Program-made: the position numbers and the translations under genes | Shown: positions 8,701 to 15,304 of the stretch, piece after piece | How positions within the stretch are numbered: position 1 is the first letter of the stretch | Layout: each line of letters begins with the position of its first letter | The notes under the pieces: generated by a model | Databases searched by the model: none | What the model saw: only the letters and a program-made list of their open reading frames with translations | Told to the model about the DNA's origin: nothing | DNA from: Rhodobiaceae bacterium | Lineage (GTDB): Bacteria > Pseudomonadota > Alphaproteobacteria > RS24 | Direction of reading: 5' to 3' | Length of the DNA stretch: 26,736 bases | Assembly: GCA_002683515.1 (NCBI GenBank) | Contig: NYTN01000033.1 | Location: 1 to 26,736, forward strand

Positions 8701-10760
8701 CGTGTTCTACCTCTACGAATTTCACGAATCAGATCGCTTAATTCCATATTACTGGATTGCTCACGTGCATCATCTGTTACTCGTCTTAGGGCGTCTCCGT
8801 AACCTGCTGGACCACTCATTGTTGGGTTGGGTTCTGAGGGGGCAGGTCCTCGTAATGTTGCAATATTTGTTTGACGCTCTTGCCGTTTCTTCGCATCACG
8901 CCGTGCTCTTTCGTCTGTAAGGCGTGCTTTTGTTGTATTCCTCTGCAGTGCTGTTTCGTCTACTGGTTTGCCTGTACGACGTGAGCGTTCTTCAGCCTGT
9001 GCTCGAAGGGCCGGAGCAATATCTTCGCCTGTAGCTCCTGAGCGATTAAATCGTGTAATGCGCCCTGGCCCAGCGTTAGTTTCTTGTACTCCTGTCGATG
9101 GATCGATGACCGCACCTATAAATGGTTTGCGAGCGTCCGCTACTTGTAAATTACGCAACTGAGTTGCAATATCTCTGCCATCAACTGTTTGTCCTGGACG
9201 AATGCGTGCAATCTGAGCCTGTGACTCGTCAGGTCGTGCAGATGGCATTGCATCTACTGCTCCAAACGTAACGTCATCACGGAAACTCCTATCCTCCTCT
9301 CTGTTAAAGAATCTACGCTTCATCTCATTGTCTACACCGCTTGATTTTGATGCTCCTAATTGGTAAAGTGCCGAAGCAATACGTTCTTGTTGAGCAGGGG
9401 TGTAACGAAGCAGATTCATTACTTCTTGGGCACCTGGATTAGCACTTCGTTTTGTTTGCATCCTTCCAGTATTGGGATTGACTTCTTTTGTTCCTAAAGT
9501 TACTCCTTCTTCACCGGCTACACGAACAATGGCGTTGACCACTGCCTGAAGCTCATCAATTGACCGAACTTGTGGCGAAGCACCGGTAAACATAGTTCTA
9601 CCACCCACTTCCATGCCACGAATTCGATCAGCAAACTCTGTGGTGGTACCAGTGATGTCTACTTGCTGTAAATCACCGAATGTACGGCCTCCGTCGTAGT
9701 AATCAGGGGTTTGACCAGCAACCCAGCTCTGAGCTGACTGTGCTGTAGGTGCATTTAGAGCTTGAGAGTTGCTTGGGGTGTTAGATCCCATGACAGCTCG
9801 CTCAGGACCTTGCACAGCTACCGTATTTCCGTTCTCGTCAATATATGCACCATCTTGTCGTTGAGTAATTTGACCAAATGTCGGTTTAGTGCGCATTAGT
9901 GCAAAATTAATGTCCCCATCCATGCCATATCCACCTGGTCCGTACATTCTGCGCCTTTCTTGCAGCGCGTCTGTTTCAGCTCTGTAATAATTAGCTTCTC
10001 TAGCTTCAGCATTAAAATCTTTACTGTCACGACGCACCATCTCACCAGCAATCGAGGCATCTGCCGCTCTTTGAGTGCGACCAAGAGCAATATCATCCTC
10101 TAATGCTCCAGCAACTTGCGCATATCCTTGTGTTCCAGCTGCACCACTTGCCTCAAGCTCAGCTAATGCCTGCTGAAGCGCCACTTTTGGCGTCATATCG
10201 TCTCTTTGTGGCTTCATTTCGGCCAACATGTCCGCCATTTCGTCGTAATCACCAGGATTTACGCCTGTTTTAAGGCGAACTTGCCCTCTTTCGTAGCGAC
10301 GGCGTCCTAATGAGTCCTGATCCTCCATATCTGACAGCTGTTCAGCCAGTTTGCTGATTTCTTGCTGGTCATATCTAGTATCTCCTTCCCGATATTCGTA
10401 GTATTGACTCTGATTTTGCCCAAATGGGTCTACCGGGGCGTCTTCACGTACTGAAGTTCCGCGTAATTCCGCACCTTCGCTTACATCTGCCAGTGACTTA
10501 GAGACCTGCTGTAGACGGGCAAGGGCTTGATTCTCTGTAATAGGCGGTTTGTGTTTCTGGCGTCTCGACATGCGAGAGATTATTGCCAGTGTTTCATCTT
10601 GCGATAAACCTAGCTGTTCACCAGCAGCAAGTTTTGCAGCCCCCTTAATTAATTTCTCATTTAGGTCATGTGGTACCTGTACCGGATCATTACTGGCAGA
10701 AATATTTCCTAGTTCTGTAATGACTCTGTTATGAGTTCTTTGAAGATCTTCTAAAGCCAC
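8697..10760 (-). CDS. Large polar hypothetical virion protein (687 aa)
   Basis: The largest gene in the window. It is highly charged (R, D, E, Q) with few hydrophobic stretches and is probably largely helical or disordered. The C-terminal ~100 residues are R/E-rich. No catalytic motif was recognised. It starts with GTG at 10760 (first residues ALEDLQRTHNR after the initiator); no ATG is available nearby. Upstream sits a 10-bp inverted repeat at 10771-10804. It could be an internal core protein, scaffold or tail protein; I cannot choose among these. Confidence 0.78.
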   Translation of the reverse strand: MALEDLQRTHNRVITELGNISASNDPVQVPHDLNEKLIKGAAKLAAGEQLGLSQDETLAIISRMSRRQKHKPPITENQALARLQQVSKSLADVSEGAELRGTSVREDAPVDPFGQNQSQYYEYREGDTRYDQQEISKLAEQLSDMEDQDSLGRRRYERGQVRLKTGVNPGDYDEMADMLAEMKPQRDDMTPKVALQQALAELEASGAAGTQGYAQVAGALEDDIALGRTQRAADASIAGEMVRRDSKDFNAEAREANYYRAETDALQERRRMYGPGGYGMDGDINFALMRTKPTFGQITQRQDGAYIDENGNTVAVQGPERAVMGSNTPSNSQALNAPTAQSAQSWVAGQTPDYYDGGRTFGDLQQVDITGTTTEFADRIRGMEVGGRTMFTGASPQVRSIDELQAVVNAIVRVAGEEGVTLGTKEVNPNTGRMQTKRSANPGAQEVMNLLRYTPAQQERIASALYQLGASKSSGVDNEMKRRFFNREEDRSFRDDVTFGAVDAMPSARPDESQAQIARIRPGQTVDGRDIATQLRNLQVADARKPFIGAVIDPSTGVQETNAGPGRITRFNRSGATGEDIAPALRAQAEERSRRTGKPVDETALQRNTTKARLTDERARRDAKKRQERQTNIATLRGPAPSEPNPTMSGPAGYGDALRRVTDDAREQSSNMELSDLIREIRRGRTR

Positions 10761-10770
10761 TATTCACTAT

Positions 10771-10804
10771 ATATAAACCTCTCACTATTGTAAAAGGTTT
10801 ATAT
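10771..10804. repeat. Perfect 10-bp inverted repeat before the 687-aa gene
   Basis: ATATAAACCT at 10771-10780 pairs with AGGTTTATAT at 10795-10804 across a 14-base spacer containing CTCACTATTG. It fills the gap between two leftward genes. AGGTTTATA also occurs in both long elements at 12524 and (inverted) about 21699-21707. It could be an operator or promoter structure. Confidence 0.6.
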
Positions 10805-10811
10805 TTGCTAT

Positions 10812-12149
10812 CTATTTCTTGCGTCTAATAATGTTTGTAATCCGATTAAGTTCTTGATCTGTATCTATGCCTAAGAAGGGTAGGAAACGGTCAAGATCTA
10901 ATTTGTCTGCCCCAAAGTTGCCAGCCCCATCAAAAGCATCAACATTGATATATGAACTTGAATCAGGCATTTTCATTTGACCTGGTGTTAAGAACAGTTG
11001 TGAAAGACCTTGAGTTGTTCCGGGCAGAGCAATAGATGCAAAGGGGTTGCTGCTACCACTCATCTGTGTTCCGTACTGTGCGAAAGCACCTGTTGGAGCT
11101 GCAGTATTGCGACCGGCAAGTGGAGAAACGATACTCTGATCATCTACTGACATATCTGTAGTCCACTCCATTGACATTGGTTTGTCTGATGCCAGGACTG
11201 CTGCATCTTCCGCTGATCGACCATATTGGTACATCTTTTTCAAAGTCTTATCAGCAGCGGGTCCTCCTTCTTCCTCTGCCAGCACTGCTTGAATCTCTTC
11301 AAATCCTGCTTGGCCGCGTTTTACACGCTTAGCCATTTCCATATTATTGCCAGCATTCATCCATGTCCTCATTCGATCTACTTCTGGTGCAGTACGAAAT
11401 TCCTCTCTTTGTGCCATAAATCTTTTTTGTGCCTCTATCTCAGCTTGTGTTGGGCCAGTTCGTAGTGGTGATTCAGGAATCAGTTGCTCTTCTCCATTTC
11501 TATTCTTTAGTGACTCTACTTCAGTTTTGTTAATCGGTTTATCTCCATCGTTTTTATCTTGGCGAAGTATTGATGGTAACTTTGCGATTTGTGCATTTAA
11601 TTCTTCAAGATTAGGCTTTACACCATATACATTTCCACTTAGATCTACTGGAATTCGAGGCACATTATATTGATAACCGCCTGTTAAATGTCTTAATGCC
11701 TCCCCATAATTACCGGATGTGACCGACTGTGTAAAGGCACGCCCTCTGTCACTATGTAATGCATCACGCGCCGTTTCCATCCCCCCAAGGATGAACGGGG
11801 CATAGATAGTGCTTTGTACCAACGGGTTAGCGGCATATCCTGCTGAGTTTTTAAAACCTCTAACACCAGGGGTTTCTGGACCGAAAGGTATTTTGCCGCT
11901 CTTTGATTTAATAGCATCTTGCAATTGATTTATTTTAGCTTGCGTAAAGTTCTGTACTTTTCGCTGTGCTTGCCTTCCTGCAACTTTGGCCTTTCTTACA
12001 CTTCTTGGGCCTTTGTTATTCTTTTTGCGAGTATCCAAATCGTCTGACTCGTCGTCGTAGATTAGATCATCCAGTTCGCCATCGAGATAATCATCACCGG
12101 CGACTACATTTCTAAGTCTTCCTATTAGATTAAAGTCTTCTAGGTTCAT
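10812..12149 (-). CDS. Hypothetical virion protein with acidic then basic N-terminus (445 aa)
   Basis: The N-terminus has a strongly acidic stretch (YLDGELDDLIYDDESDDLD, about residues 21-39). It is followed by a very basic segment (RKKNNKGPRSVRKAKVAGRQ, about 41-60). The rest is polar with scattered prolines. No family recognised. The basic tail could contact DNA inside the capsid, but this is speculative. ATG at 12149 is the first in frame and lies 20 bases downstream of a promoter-like block. Confidence 0.75.
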   Translation of the reverse strand: MNLEDFNLIGRLRNVVAGDDYLDGELDDLIYDDESDDLDTRKKNNKGPRSVRKAKVAGRQAQRKVQNFTQAKINQLQDAIKSKSGKIPFGPETPGVRGFKNSAGYAANPLVQSTIYAPFILGGMETARDALHSDRGRAFTQSVTSGNYGEALRHLTGGYQYNVPRIPVDLSGNVYGVKPNLEELNAQIAKLPSILRQDKNDGDKPINKTEVESLKNRNGEEQLIPESPLRTGPTQAEIEAQKRFMAQREEFRTAPEVDRMRTWMNAGNNMEMAKRVKRGQAGFEEIQAVLAEEEGGPAADKTLKKMYQYGRSAEDAAVLASDKPMSMEWTTDMSVDDQSIVSPLAGRNTAAPTGAFAQYGTQMSGSSNPFASIALPGTTQGLSQLFLTPGQMKMPDSSSYINVDAFDGAGNFGADKLDLDRFLPFLGIDTDQELNRITNIIRRKK

Positions 12150-12167
12150 TTTCTTGTTGCACTTTTA

Positions 12168-12183
12168 CTCTTTATTCTACAAA
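12168..12183 (-). promoter_or_regulatory. Putative leftward promoter before the 445-aa gene
   Basis: Reads TTTGTAGAATAAAG leftward, identical over 14 bases to the block at 3190-3203, with a TAGAAT -10-like hexamer and the same ~20-base distance to the start codon. The exact repeat in front of two unrelated genes supports a regulatory role. Confidence 0.5.
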
Positions 12184-12197
12184 TTTAAACTATTTTT

Positions 12198-12410
12198 TTA
12201 TTTTGCGGTGGTGGCCCCTCCCATCGGCGGCATTGGTGGTGGCGGGGGCATTTCAGTGACTGGTTTACGGTCTAATTCACCTAAATGATGGCCATAACTA
12301 CGGCAGACTTTATTAACTGCATCCCAGCGTTCTCCAAACCCGCAGCGTCGTCGTGATATCTCTTCAATCATCGCATCGTTAGCTCGACTATCAAATCTTG
12401 GATGACGCAT
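12198..12410 (-). CDS. Small proline-rich hypothetical protein (70 aa)
   Basis: First gene of the leftward block. It is basic in its N-terminal two thirds, with two cysteines (CGFGERWDAVNKVC) and a C-terminal MPPPPPMPPMGG tail. No family recognised; the two cysteines are too few for a clear zinc site. Its start is ~20 bases from another TAGAAT-like box at 12431-12436. Confidence 0.65.
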   Translation of the reverse strand: MRHPRFDSRANDAMIEEISRRRCGFGERWDAVNKVCRSYGHHLGELDRKPVTEMPPPPPMPPMGGATTAK

Positions 12411-12430
12411 CTTTTTAAGTCTTTTTTACT

Positions 12431-12436
12431 ATTCTA
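12431..12436 (-). promoter_or_regulatory. Putative -10 box heading the leftward block
   Basis: Read leftward this is TAGAAT followed by AGTAAAAAAG, with the ATG 20 bases on. It matches the -10-like core and spacing of the blocks before the genes starting at 12149 and 3167. No -35 box is evident. Confidence 0.35.
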
Positions 12437-12440
12437 ATTG

Positions 12441-12564
12441 GCTACAAAGCTACACTAGCTACACTTATTTCCTTACCTTTGAAAATGAAAATAGGTAGGT
12501 AGAAGGGGAAAAGATTAAATAAGAGGTTTATAGGAATTAGCGTAACAAGCGTAGCTTTCGTAGC
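12441..12564. repeat. Inverted-repeat element 1 (GCTAC iterons and AGGTTTATA block)
   Basis: The left arm holds three GCTACA units (12441-12464). An AT-rich, purine-rich centre follows. The right arm, 12524-12564, runs from AGGTTTATAG to GTAGC. The right arm matches the reverse complement of 21667-21707 at 35 of 41 positions by hand alignment. GTAGC in the right arm is the complement of the left-arm GCTAC, so the element is an imperfect palindrome about 124 bases long. Confidence 0.65.
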
Positions 12565-12784
12565 GTGACTCCAAAAAGCACCGGTTTTGCCCGTTTTCTT
12601 GGGCTAATTTACATTGCGCAACACAGCCTACAAGTGTATGTGTATTAAGCAGATGGCAAATAAGCACAGGTTTTACTAAAACCGACCTCTATAGGGACCT
12701 AAAATTGCTACAAAATTTTTGACACTTTTAACTACCTCAGTTCCCGACCTGTTGGTCGAACAAAAAAAATAAACTACAGTTACC

Positions 12785-12829
12785 AACTTGCATTAAGTTA
12801 CCTGCTTCGTTGAAGTGTTAACGCAAGTT
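12785..12829 (+). other. Nested inverted repeat (possible structured RNA)
   Basis: AACTTGC at 12785-12791 pairs with GCAAGTT at 12823-12829. Inside, CTTC-GTT-GAAG forms a small hairpin. It lies in the long leader of the rightward block. Confidence 0.4.
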
Positions 12830-12878
12830 ACTTTCATGTTTATTGTTTGTTTACCGAACGTTCAGCGCTCGTAACTTC

Positions 12879-12937
12879 AGTTCATTCATTTGTCTTCGCA
12901 ATAATATTTCTTATTGAGAAACTATTGAGAATGAACT
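12879..12937 (+). other. Two-level hairpin in the intergenic region
   Basis: AGTTCATTC (12879-12887) is complementary to GAATGAACT (12929-12937), a perfect 9-bp stem. It encloses CAATAA (12899-12904) paired with TTATTG (12911-12916). Two coaxial perfect stems in a noncoding region suggest a folded RNA or a DNA cruciform such as an origin or protein site. Confidence 0.45.
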
Positions 12938-13074
12938 TACGTTTCGTCTCGCGCTTCACTTAAGTTATCTGCTGTCACAACAGCAATCTAACATTCGTTG
13001 AAACGTTTGTGGAACTTGTGTAGATATTCTTAGATACCTATTGACTACGTTTGTATATACCTCTGCCTACACTT

Positions 13075-13103
13075 ACTCTTCCCGGCTAACGCCGGGTATG
13101 AGT
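13075..13103 (+). terminator. Two-tier TAAC-loop hairpin, copy 1
   Basis: Inner stem CCCGGC-TAAC-GCCGGG (13081-13096) inside an outer stem ACTC/GAGT (13075-13078 with 13100-13103) across an interior loop TT/TAT. It ends the intergenic region, with no recognisable gene directly before it, so it may terminate a noncoding leader RNA. Confidence 0.65.
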
Positions 13104-13126
13104 TTGGTGTTCTTTGAATAACAGCC

Positions 13127-13255
13127 ATGTTTATCATTGCTACACTCATTGGTTTCGCTGCTGGTAAAGCACTACGTCAACGTCAGTATGTGAACCAACT
13201 AACGCAACACGGAAGCTACCAGAAACCTGGTGCTTTCCTTCAGTTGCTTAAGTGA
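13127..13255 (+). CDS. Small hydrophobic/basic protein (42 aa)
   Basis: Residues 1-13 (MFIIATLIGFAAG) form one short hydrophobic segment, followed by a basic polar tail (KALRQRQ…). It may be a single-pass membrane peptide. It has no Shine-Dalgarno; the ATG follows the leader TTCTTTGAATAACAGCC shared with the next gene. A hairpin follows the stop within 10 bases, the pattern of this region, which supports it as a gene. Function unknown. Confidence 0.6.
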   Translation: MFIIATLIGFAAGKALRQRQYVNQLTQHGSYQKPGAFLQLLK

Positions 13256-13298
13256 ACACCTCATAGCCGTCTAACGACGGCTCTATTCCTTTGTGTTC
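13254..13298 (+). terminator. Two-tier TAAC-loop hairpin, copy 2
   Basis: Inner stem AGCCGTC-TAAC-GACGGCT (13265-13282): the stem sequence differs from copy 1 on both sides and pairing is kept. The outer stem is GAACAC/GTGTTC (13254-13259 with 13293-13298). The 3' outer arm is part of the leader block of the next gene. Confidence 0.65.
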
Positions 13299-13313
13299 TT
13301 TGAATTAACAGCC

Positions 13314-13463
13314 ATGAAAATTCTTGCTGTAAACGATAACGTCACCTACTTCCTAAACGATGATGGTGACTATCGTGCCTACATCGAATGCACTCAGGAA
13401 ATCTTTCCTATCGTGCTTGGGCCAATCACTAACGAACTCACTGAGTTTGATTGTCCTTTCTGA
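13314..13463 (+). CDS. Small acidic hypothetical protein (49 aa)
   Basis: Not recognised. Compact and acidic (MKILAVNDNVTYFLNDDGDY at the start), probably a small beta-rich fold. The leader GTTCTTTGAATTAACAGCC before the ATG is nearly the same as that of the preceding gene. A TAAC-loop hairpin follows the stop. Confidence 0.65.
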   Translation: MKILAVNDNVTYFLNDDGDYRAYIECTQEIFPIVLGPITNELTEFDCPF

Positions 13464-13472
13464 ACATCTATG

Positions 13473-13499
13473 CCCTTCCCGGCTAACGCCGGGTATGGG
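13473..13499 (+). terminator. Two-tier TAAC-loop hairpin, copy 3
   Basis: Inner CCCGGC-TAAC-GCCGGG (13478-13493), outer CCC/GGG (13473-13475 with 13497-13499), interior loop TT/TAT, then TTTTT. The T run directly after the outer stem makes it a plausible intrinsic terminator. Confidence 0.7.
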
Positions 13500-13504
13500 T
13501 TTTT

Positions 13505-13693
13505 ATGTTCTTTATCAATTTAATCTTGATCTATTCACTTCAATACTGGAATGACCATGCAGCCGAATGGCGTGGCTGCGGCATCACCTCACATGACCGT
13601 GAGCTTATCCGTAAGCGTCAGTTCCAGATGATTGATGACATGGATGGCGCATGCTCCATTCGTTTCCGTGTCCTCTCTGTCCCAGTTGAATGA
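13505..13693 (+). CDS. Hypothetical protein (up to 62 aa, start uncertain)
   Basis: Reading frame ends nine bases before the next hairpin, as for other genes here. From ATG 13505 the first ~14 residues are hydrophobic (FFINLILIYSLQYW), followed by a polar domain rich in R, D and E. The ATG lies inside the region that is untranslated leader (GTTCTTT…) in neighbouring genes, so translation may start later, for example at an in-frame TTG at 13526. An ATG at 13551 is in another frame and gives only 26 codons. Function unknown. Confidence 0.5.
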   Translation: MFFINLILIYSLQYWNDHAAEWRGCGITSHDRELIRKRQFQMIDDMDGACSIRFRVLSVPVE

Positions 13694-13701
13694 CTGCTCC
13701 C

Positions 13702-13717
13702 GCCGGCTAACGCCGGC
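13702..13717 (+). terminator. TAAC-loop hairpin, copy 4
   Basis: GCCGGC-TAAC-GCCGGC followed by TTTATC, eight bases after a stop codon. No convincing outer stem. Confidence 0.6.
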
Positions 13718-13749
13718 TTTATCGATTGTTGTTCTTATATATCACAACT

Positions 13750-13962
13750 ATGAATCACACTATCCCTGGACTTTGCCGTATCTGGTGTCGTCGTACTGAC
13801 ACCGATCCTTACTGGCAAGTCATGACATATGCAGCACGTGATTACTACGGCTGTGTACGTATCAAGCAGGCTTACCAACGCCGCTTCGGTGACGAGTTCA
13901 CCTACGTGATCACTGCTGACCACGACCTCTGTCGTCCTGCGACTGCCACCCTTGCCGGCTAA
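13750..13962 (+). CDS. Hypothetical protein (70 aa) whose stop codon lies in a hairpin loop
   Basis: Start at ATG 13750 is chosen over an upstream ATG at 13726, which falls in the leader-like stretch GTTCTTATATATCACAACT. The protein is rich in R, Y, C and D, with cysteines at CRIWC and further on. No family recognised. The reading frame runs into the 3' hairpin: its last codons are the 5' stem arm (GCC GGC) and the stop TAA is the loop. Confidence 0.62.
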   Translation: MNHTIPGLCRIWCRRTDTDPYWQVMTYAARDYYGCVRIKQAYQRRFGDEFTYVITADHDLCRPATATLAG

Positions 13963-13975
13963 CGCCGGCCTTGGG
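13949..13975 (+). terminator. Two-tier TAAC-loop hairpin, copy 5, overlapping a stop codon
   Basis: Inner GCCGGC-TAAC-GCCGGC (13954-13969), outer CCC/GGG (13949-13951 with 13973-13975), then TTTT. The loop TAA is the stop codon of the preceding gene, so a terminating ribosome would sit on the stem. Confidence 0.68.
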
Positions 13976-13999
13976 TTTTAGTGTTCATTATTCATTCAC

Positions 14000-14281
14000 A
14001 TGAAAGTACTCGCTTCACTCCGTAAACAGACCAAGTCTGGCATCTCTACCTGGACCTTTGTCCATGATGCTGAGATGAAAGTCTTCTACGCTGTCGGTGG
14101 TGAAGATCTCAAGTTGATCCCTGCTAATGACAGAGGTCACCTACGTGAGATCTATAACAACTTTATTGGGTATGGCTATACCCGTAAGTTGTCTCATGCC
14201 ACCCCATGTAAGCAGAAGCTTGCTGACCCTTGGCAATCTGAGTTGCCTCTGGAGTTACAGCATGAGCTTGCTGCTCTCTAA
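14000..14281 (+). CDS. Hypothetical protein (93 aa)
   Basis: Mixed alpha/beta composition with no recognised family. The N-terminal half (KTGISTWTFVHDAEMKVF-like stretch, about residues 11-32) looks like paired beta strands, and the C-terminal end is helical (LPLELQHELAAL). It starts after the leader GTTCATTATTCATTCAC with no ribosome site. A hairpin follows the stop. Confidence 0.68.
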   Translation: MKVLASLRKQTKSGISTWTFVHDAEMKVFYAVGGEDLKLIPANDRGHLREIYNNFIGYGYTRKLSHATPCKQKLADPWQSELPLELQHELAAL

Positions 14282-14283
14282 GT

Positions 14284-14318
14284 AGGCCCTATCCCGGCTA
14301 ACGCCGGGTTCTGGGCTT
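14284..14318 (+). terminator. Two-tier TAAC-loop hairpin, copy 6
   Basis: Inner CCCGGC-TAAC-GCCGGG (14293-14308). Outer stem AGGCCC/GGGCTT (14284-14289 with 14313-14318, one G-T wobble), interior loop TAT/TTCT. Confidence 0.66.
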
Positions 14319-14354
14319 CGTGCCCGTATGGGCATTATTTTATGGAGTAAATCT

Positions 14355-14600
14355 ATGCGTTTCAAAGTACCTGGTCAATCCGTGTCTGTCCGCTTCTTCG
14401 AGCGTGTAGAGACTGTTAACAACCAGTACGACATCTTTGATGTTGGCCTGGAGCAGGAAGATGGCTCCATCGACAGTGTTGTCGTTGGTGGCTCTTTCAG
14501 CTATGCCAAGTCTCTCGCTCGTAAAGCTGATGAGAACGCAGCTGCTGCTAAGGCACAATCGACCCCCGAGGTTGTCGCCGCTCCCGTCGCTGCTGCTTGA
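14355..14600 (+). CDS. Hypothetical protein (81 aa)
   Basis: ATG 14355 is chosen because GGAG lies eight bases upstream; an in-frame ATG at 14328 lacks a ribosome site. Residues ~1-55 appear beta-rich (MRFKVPGQSVSVRFFE…). The C-terminus is an Ala/Val/Pro-rich tail (AAPVAAA). No family recognised. It ends just before a strong terminator and faces a convergent gene. Confidence 0.7.
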   Translation: MRFKVPGQSVSVRFFERVETVNNQYDIFDVGLEQEDGSIDSVVVGGSFSYAKSLARKADENAAAAKAQSTPEVVAAPVAAA

Positions 14601-14607
14601 CCCCGCT

Positions 14608-14634
14608 CCTCCGGCTAACGCCGGGGGTTTTTTT
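14608..14634 (+). terminator. TAAC-loop hairpin with T tract, copy 7
   Basis: An 8-bp stem with one T-G wobble (14608-14615 with 14620-14627) closes the TAAC loop and is followed by TTTTTTT. This is the clearest intrinsic terminator of the family and sits between convergent genes. Confidence 0.85.
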
Positions 14635-14636
14635 AC

Positions 14637-14987
14637 TTATGGCATCACTGTTCCTGACGACTGTTGGTCAGGTGACATCATCTGTGCCAATGCCATTAAC
14701 CCTTGACCCGCTGCTGTTACACCTGCTGCCGGTAGGACGTACTTCGGTACTGCATTCATTGCAGGCAGACCGTACTCAATAGCGTTTCTACCAATCTGCT
14801 GCATCCGTGTCTCTGGACCGATCTGTCTGTCCACCTCACCTTTACGTAAGGACGGGTGTGCTCCTCCCACCATGTATGCCGCTGCCTGTACTGCGGGATT
14901 AGCACCTTCATACAGCTGTCCAATCTTGGCACTGTACGCATCATCCATATCTCTCAATGATGTACCTGCCCTACGTAAAATATTCAT
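14637..14987 (-). CDS. Leftward hypothetical protein, virion-like (116 aa)
   Basis: Isolated leftward gene inside the rightward array. It is helical at the N-terminus, with Ala/Gly/Pro-rich hydrophobic segments near the C-terminus (YVLPAAGVTAAGQGLMALAQ). This composition resembles the small virion proteins at 5003-8389 rather than its neighbours. ATG at 14987 lies 59 bases from the divergent gene at 15047. Function unknown; a virion role is a guess from composition. Confidence 0.68.
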   Translation of the reverse strand: MNILRRAGTSLRDMDDAYSAKIGQLYEGANPAVQAAAYMVGGAHPSLRKGEVDRQIGPETRMQQIGRNAIEYGLPAMNAVPKYVLPAAGVTAAGQGLMALAQMMSPDQQSSGTVMP

Positions 14988-15046
14988 ATGGTTGGCCTAT
15001 AGACCACTCCATTGTATTGAATAAGTAATTATTAAGAGAACATTAA

Positions 15047-15304
15047 ATGATACCCTTACTGTTATCAGCTGTCCTAGCTACCTACCCACCCCATCTATGT
15101 ACCGAACTAAATGCGGAACTAGAAGTGGCGGTGGAGTTAGGAGTTATAAATGAGCAGGAGGCGGAACTTATCCTCGACAACTGCTTTAAGAATGCGACCC
15201 TGCTGGTTAACACCAGCTCCATGTTTAGTACTATTTGTACTAACTATGATCAAAGCATTCAAGCATACCCACTACGTCGGTATTCAACGTCAGGCACCCA
15301 CTAA
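15047..15304 (+). CDS. Small probably secreted protein (85 aa)
   Basis: The first ~12 residues (MIPLLLSAVLAT) form a short hydrophobic signal-like segment without the usual basic start. An acidic helical stretch with ELxxAVELGVIN and ILDNC follows. Two cysteines (18 and 46) could pair outside the cytoplasm. The last ~20 codons overlap the start of the HAD gene in another frame, so either that overlap is real or the HAD protein starts later. No family recognised. Confidence 0.55.
   Translation: MIPLLLSAVLATYPPHLCTELNAELEVAVELGVINEQEAELILDNCFKNATLLVNTSSMFSTICTNYDQSIQAYPLRRYSTSGTH

Larger units (their letters stand above)
12411..13126. other. 716-base intergenic control region between the two gene blocks
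   Basis: No convincing gene: the longest ATG frames here are about 10-12 codons. It separates the leftward virion block from the rightward small-gene block and so must hold at least one divergent pair of promoters. Visible parts are GCTAC-type repeats and their inverted counterparts (12441-12564), a short hairpin CGACC-TGTT-GGTCG (12745-12758), two nested hairpin structures (12785-12829 and 12879-12937), a degenerate direct repeat (TTAAGTTAyCTGCT near 12793 and 12960), and the first TAAC-loop hairpin at 13075-13103. It may also contain a replication origin or a noncoding RNA, but nothing decides this. Confidence 0.6.

Noticed and set aside
12411..13126. glnA or downstream-peptide riboswitch, which occur in cyanophages ahead of small ORFs
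   Set aside because: The conserved glutamine-riboswitch core sequence (GGAAGUAGG type) was not found in this region.
13360..13554. 64-codon frame crossing a hairpin between two small genes
   Set aside because: It reads through the copy 3 hairpin and overlaps two better-supported genes in other frames.
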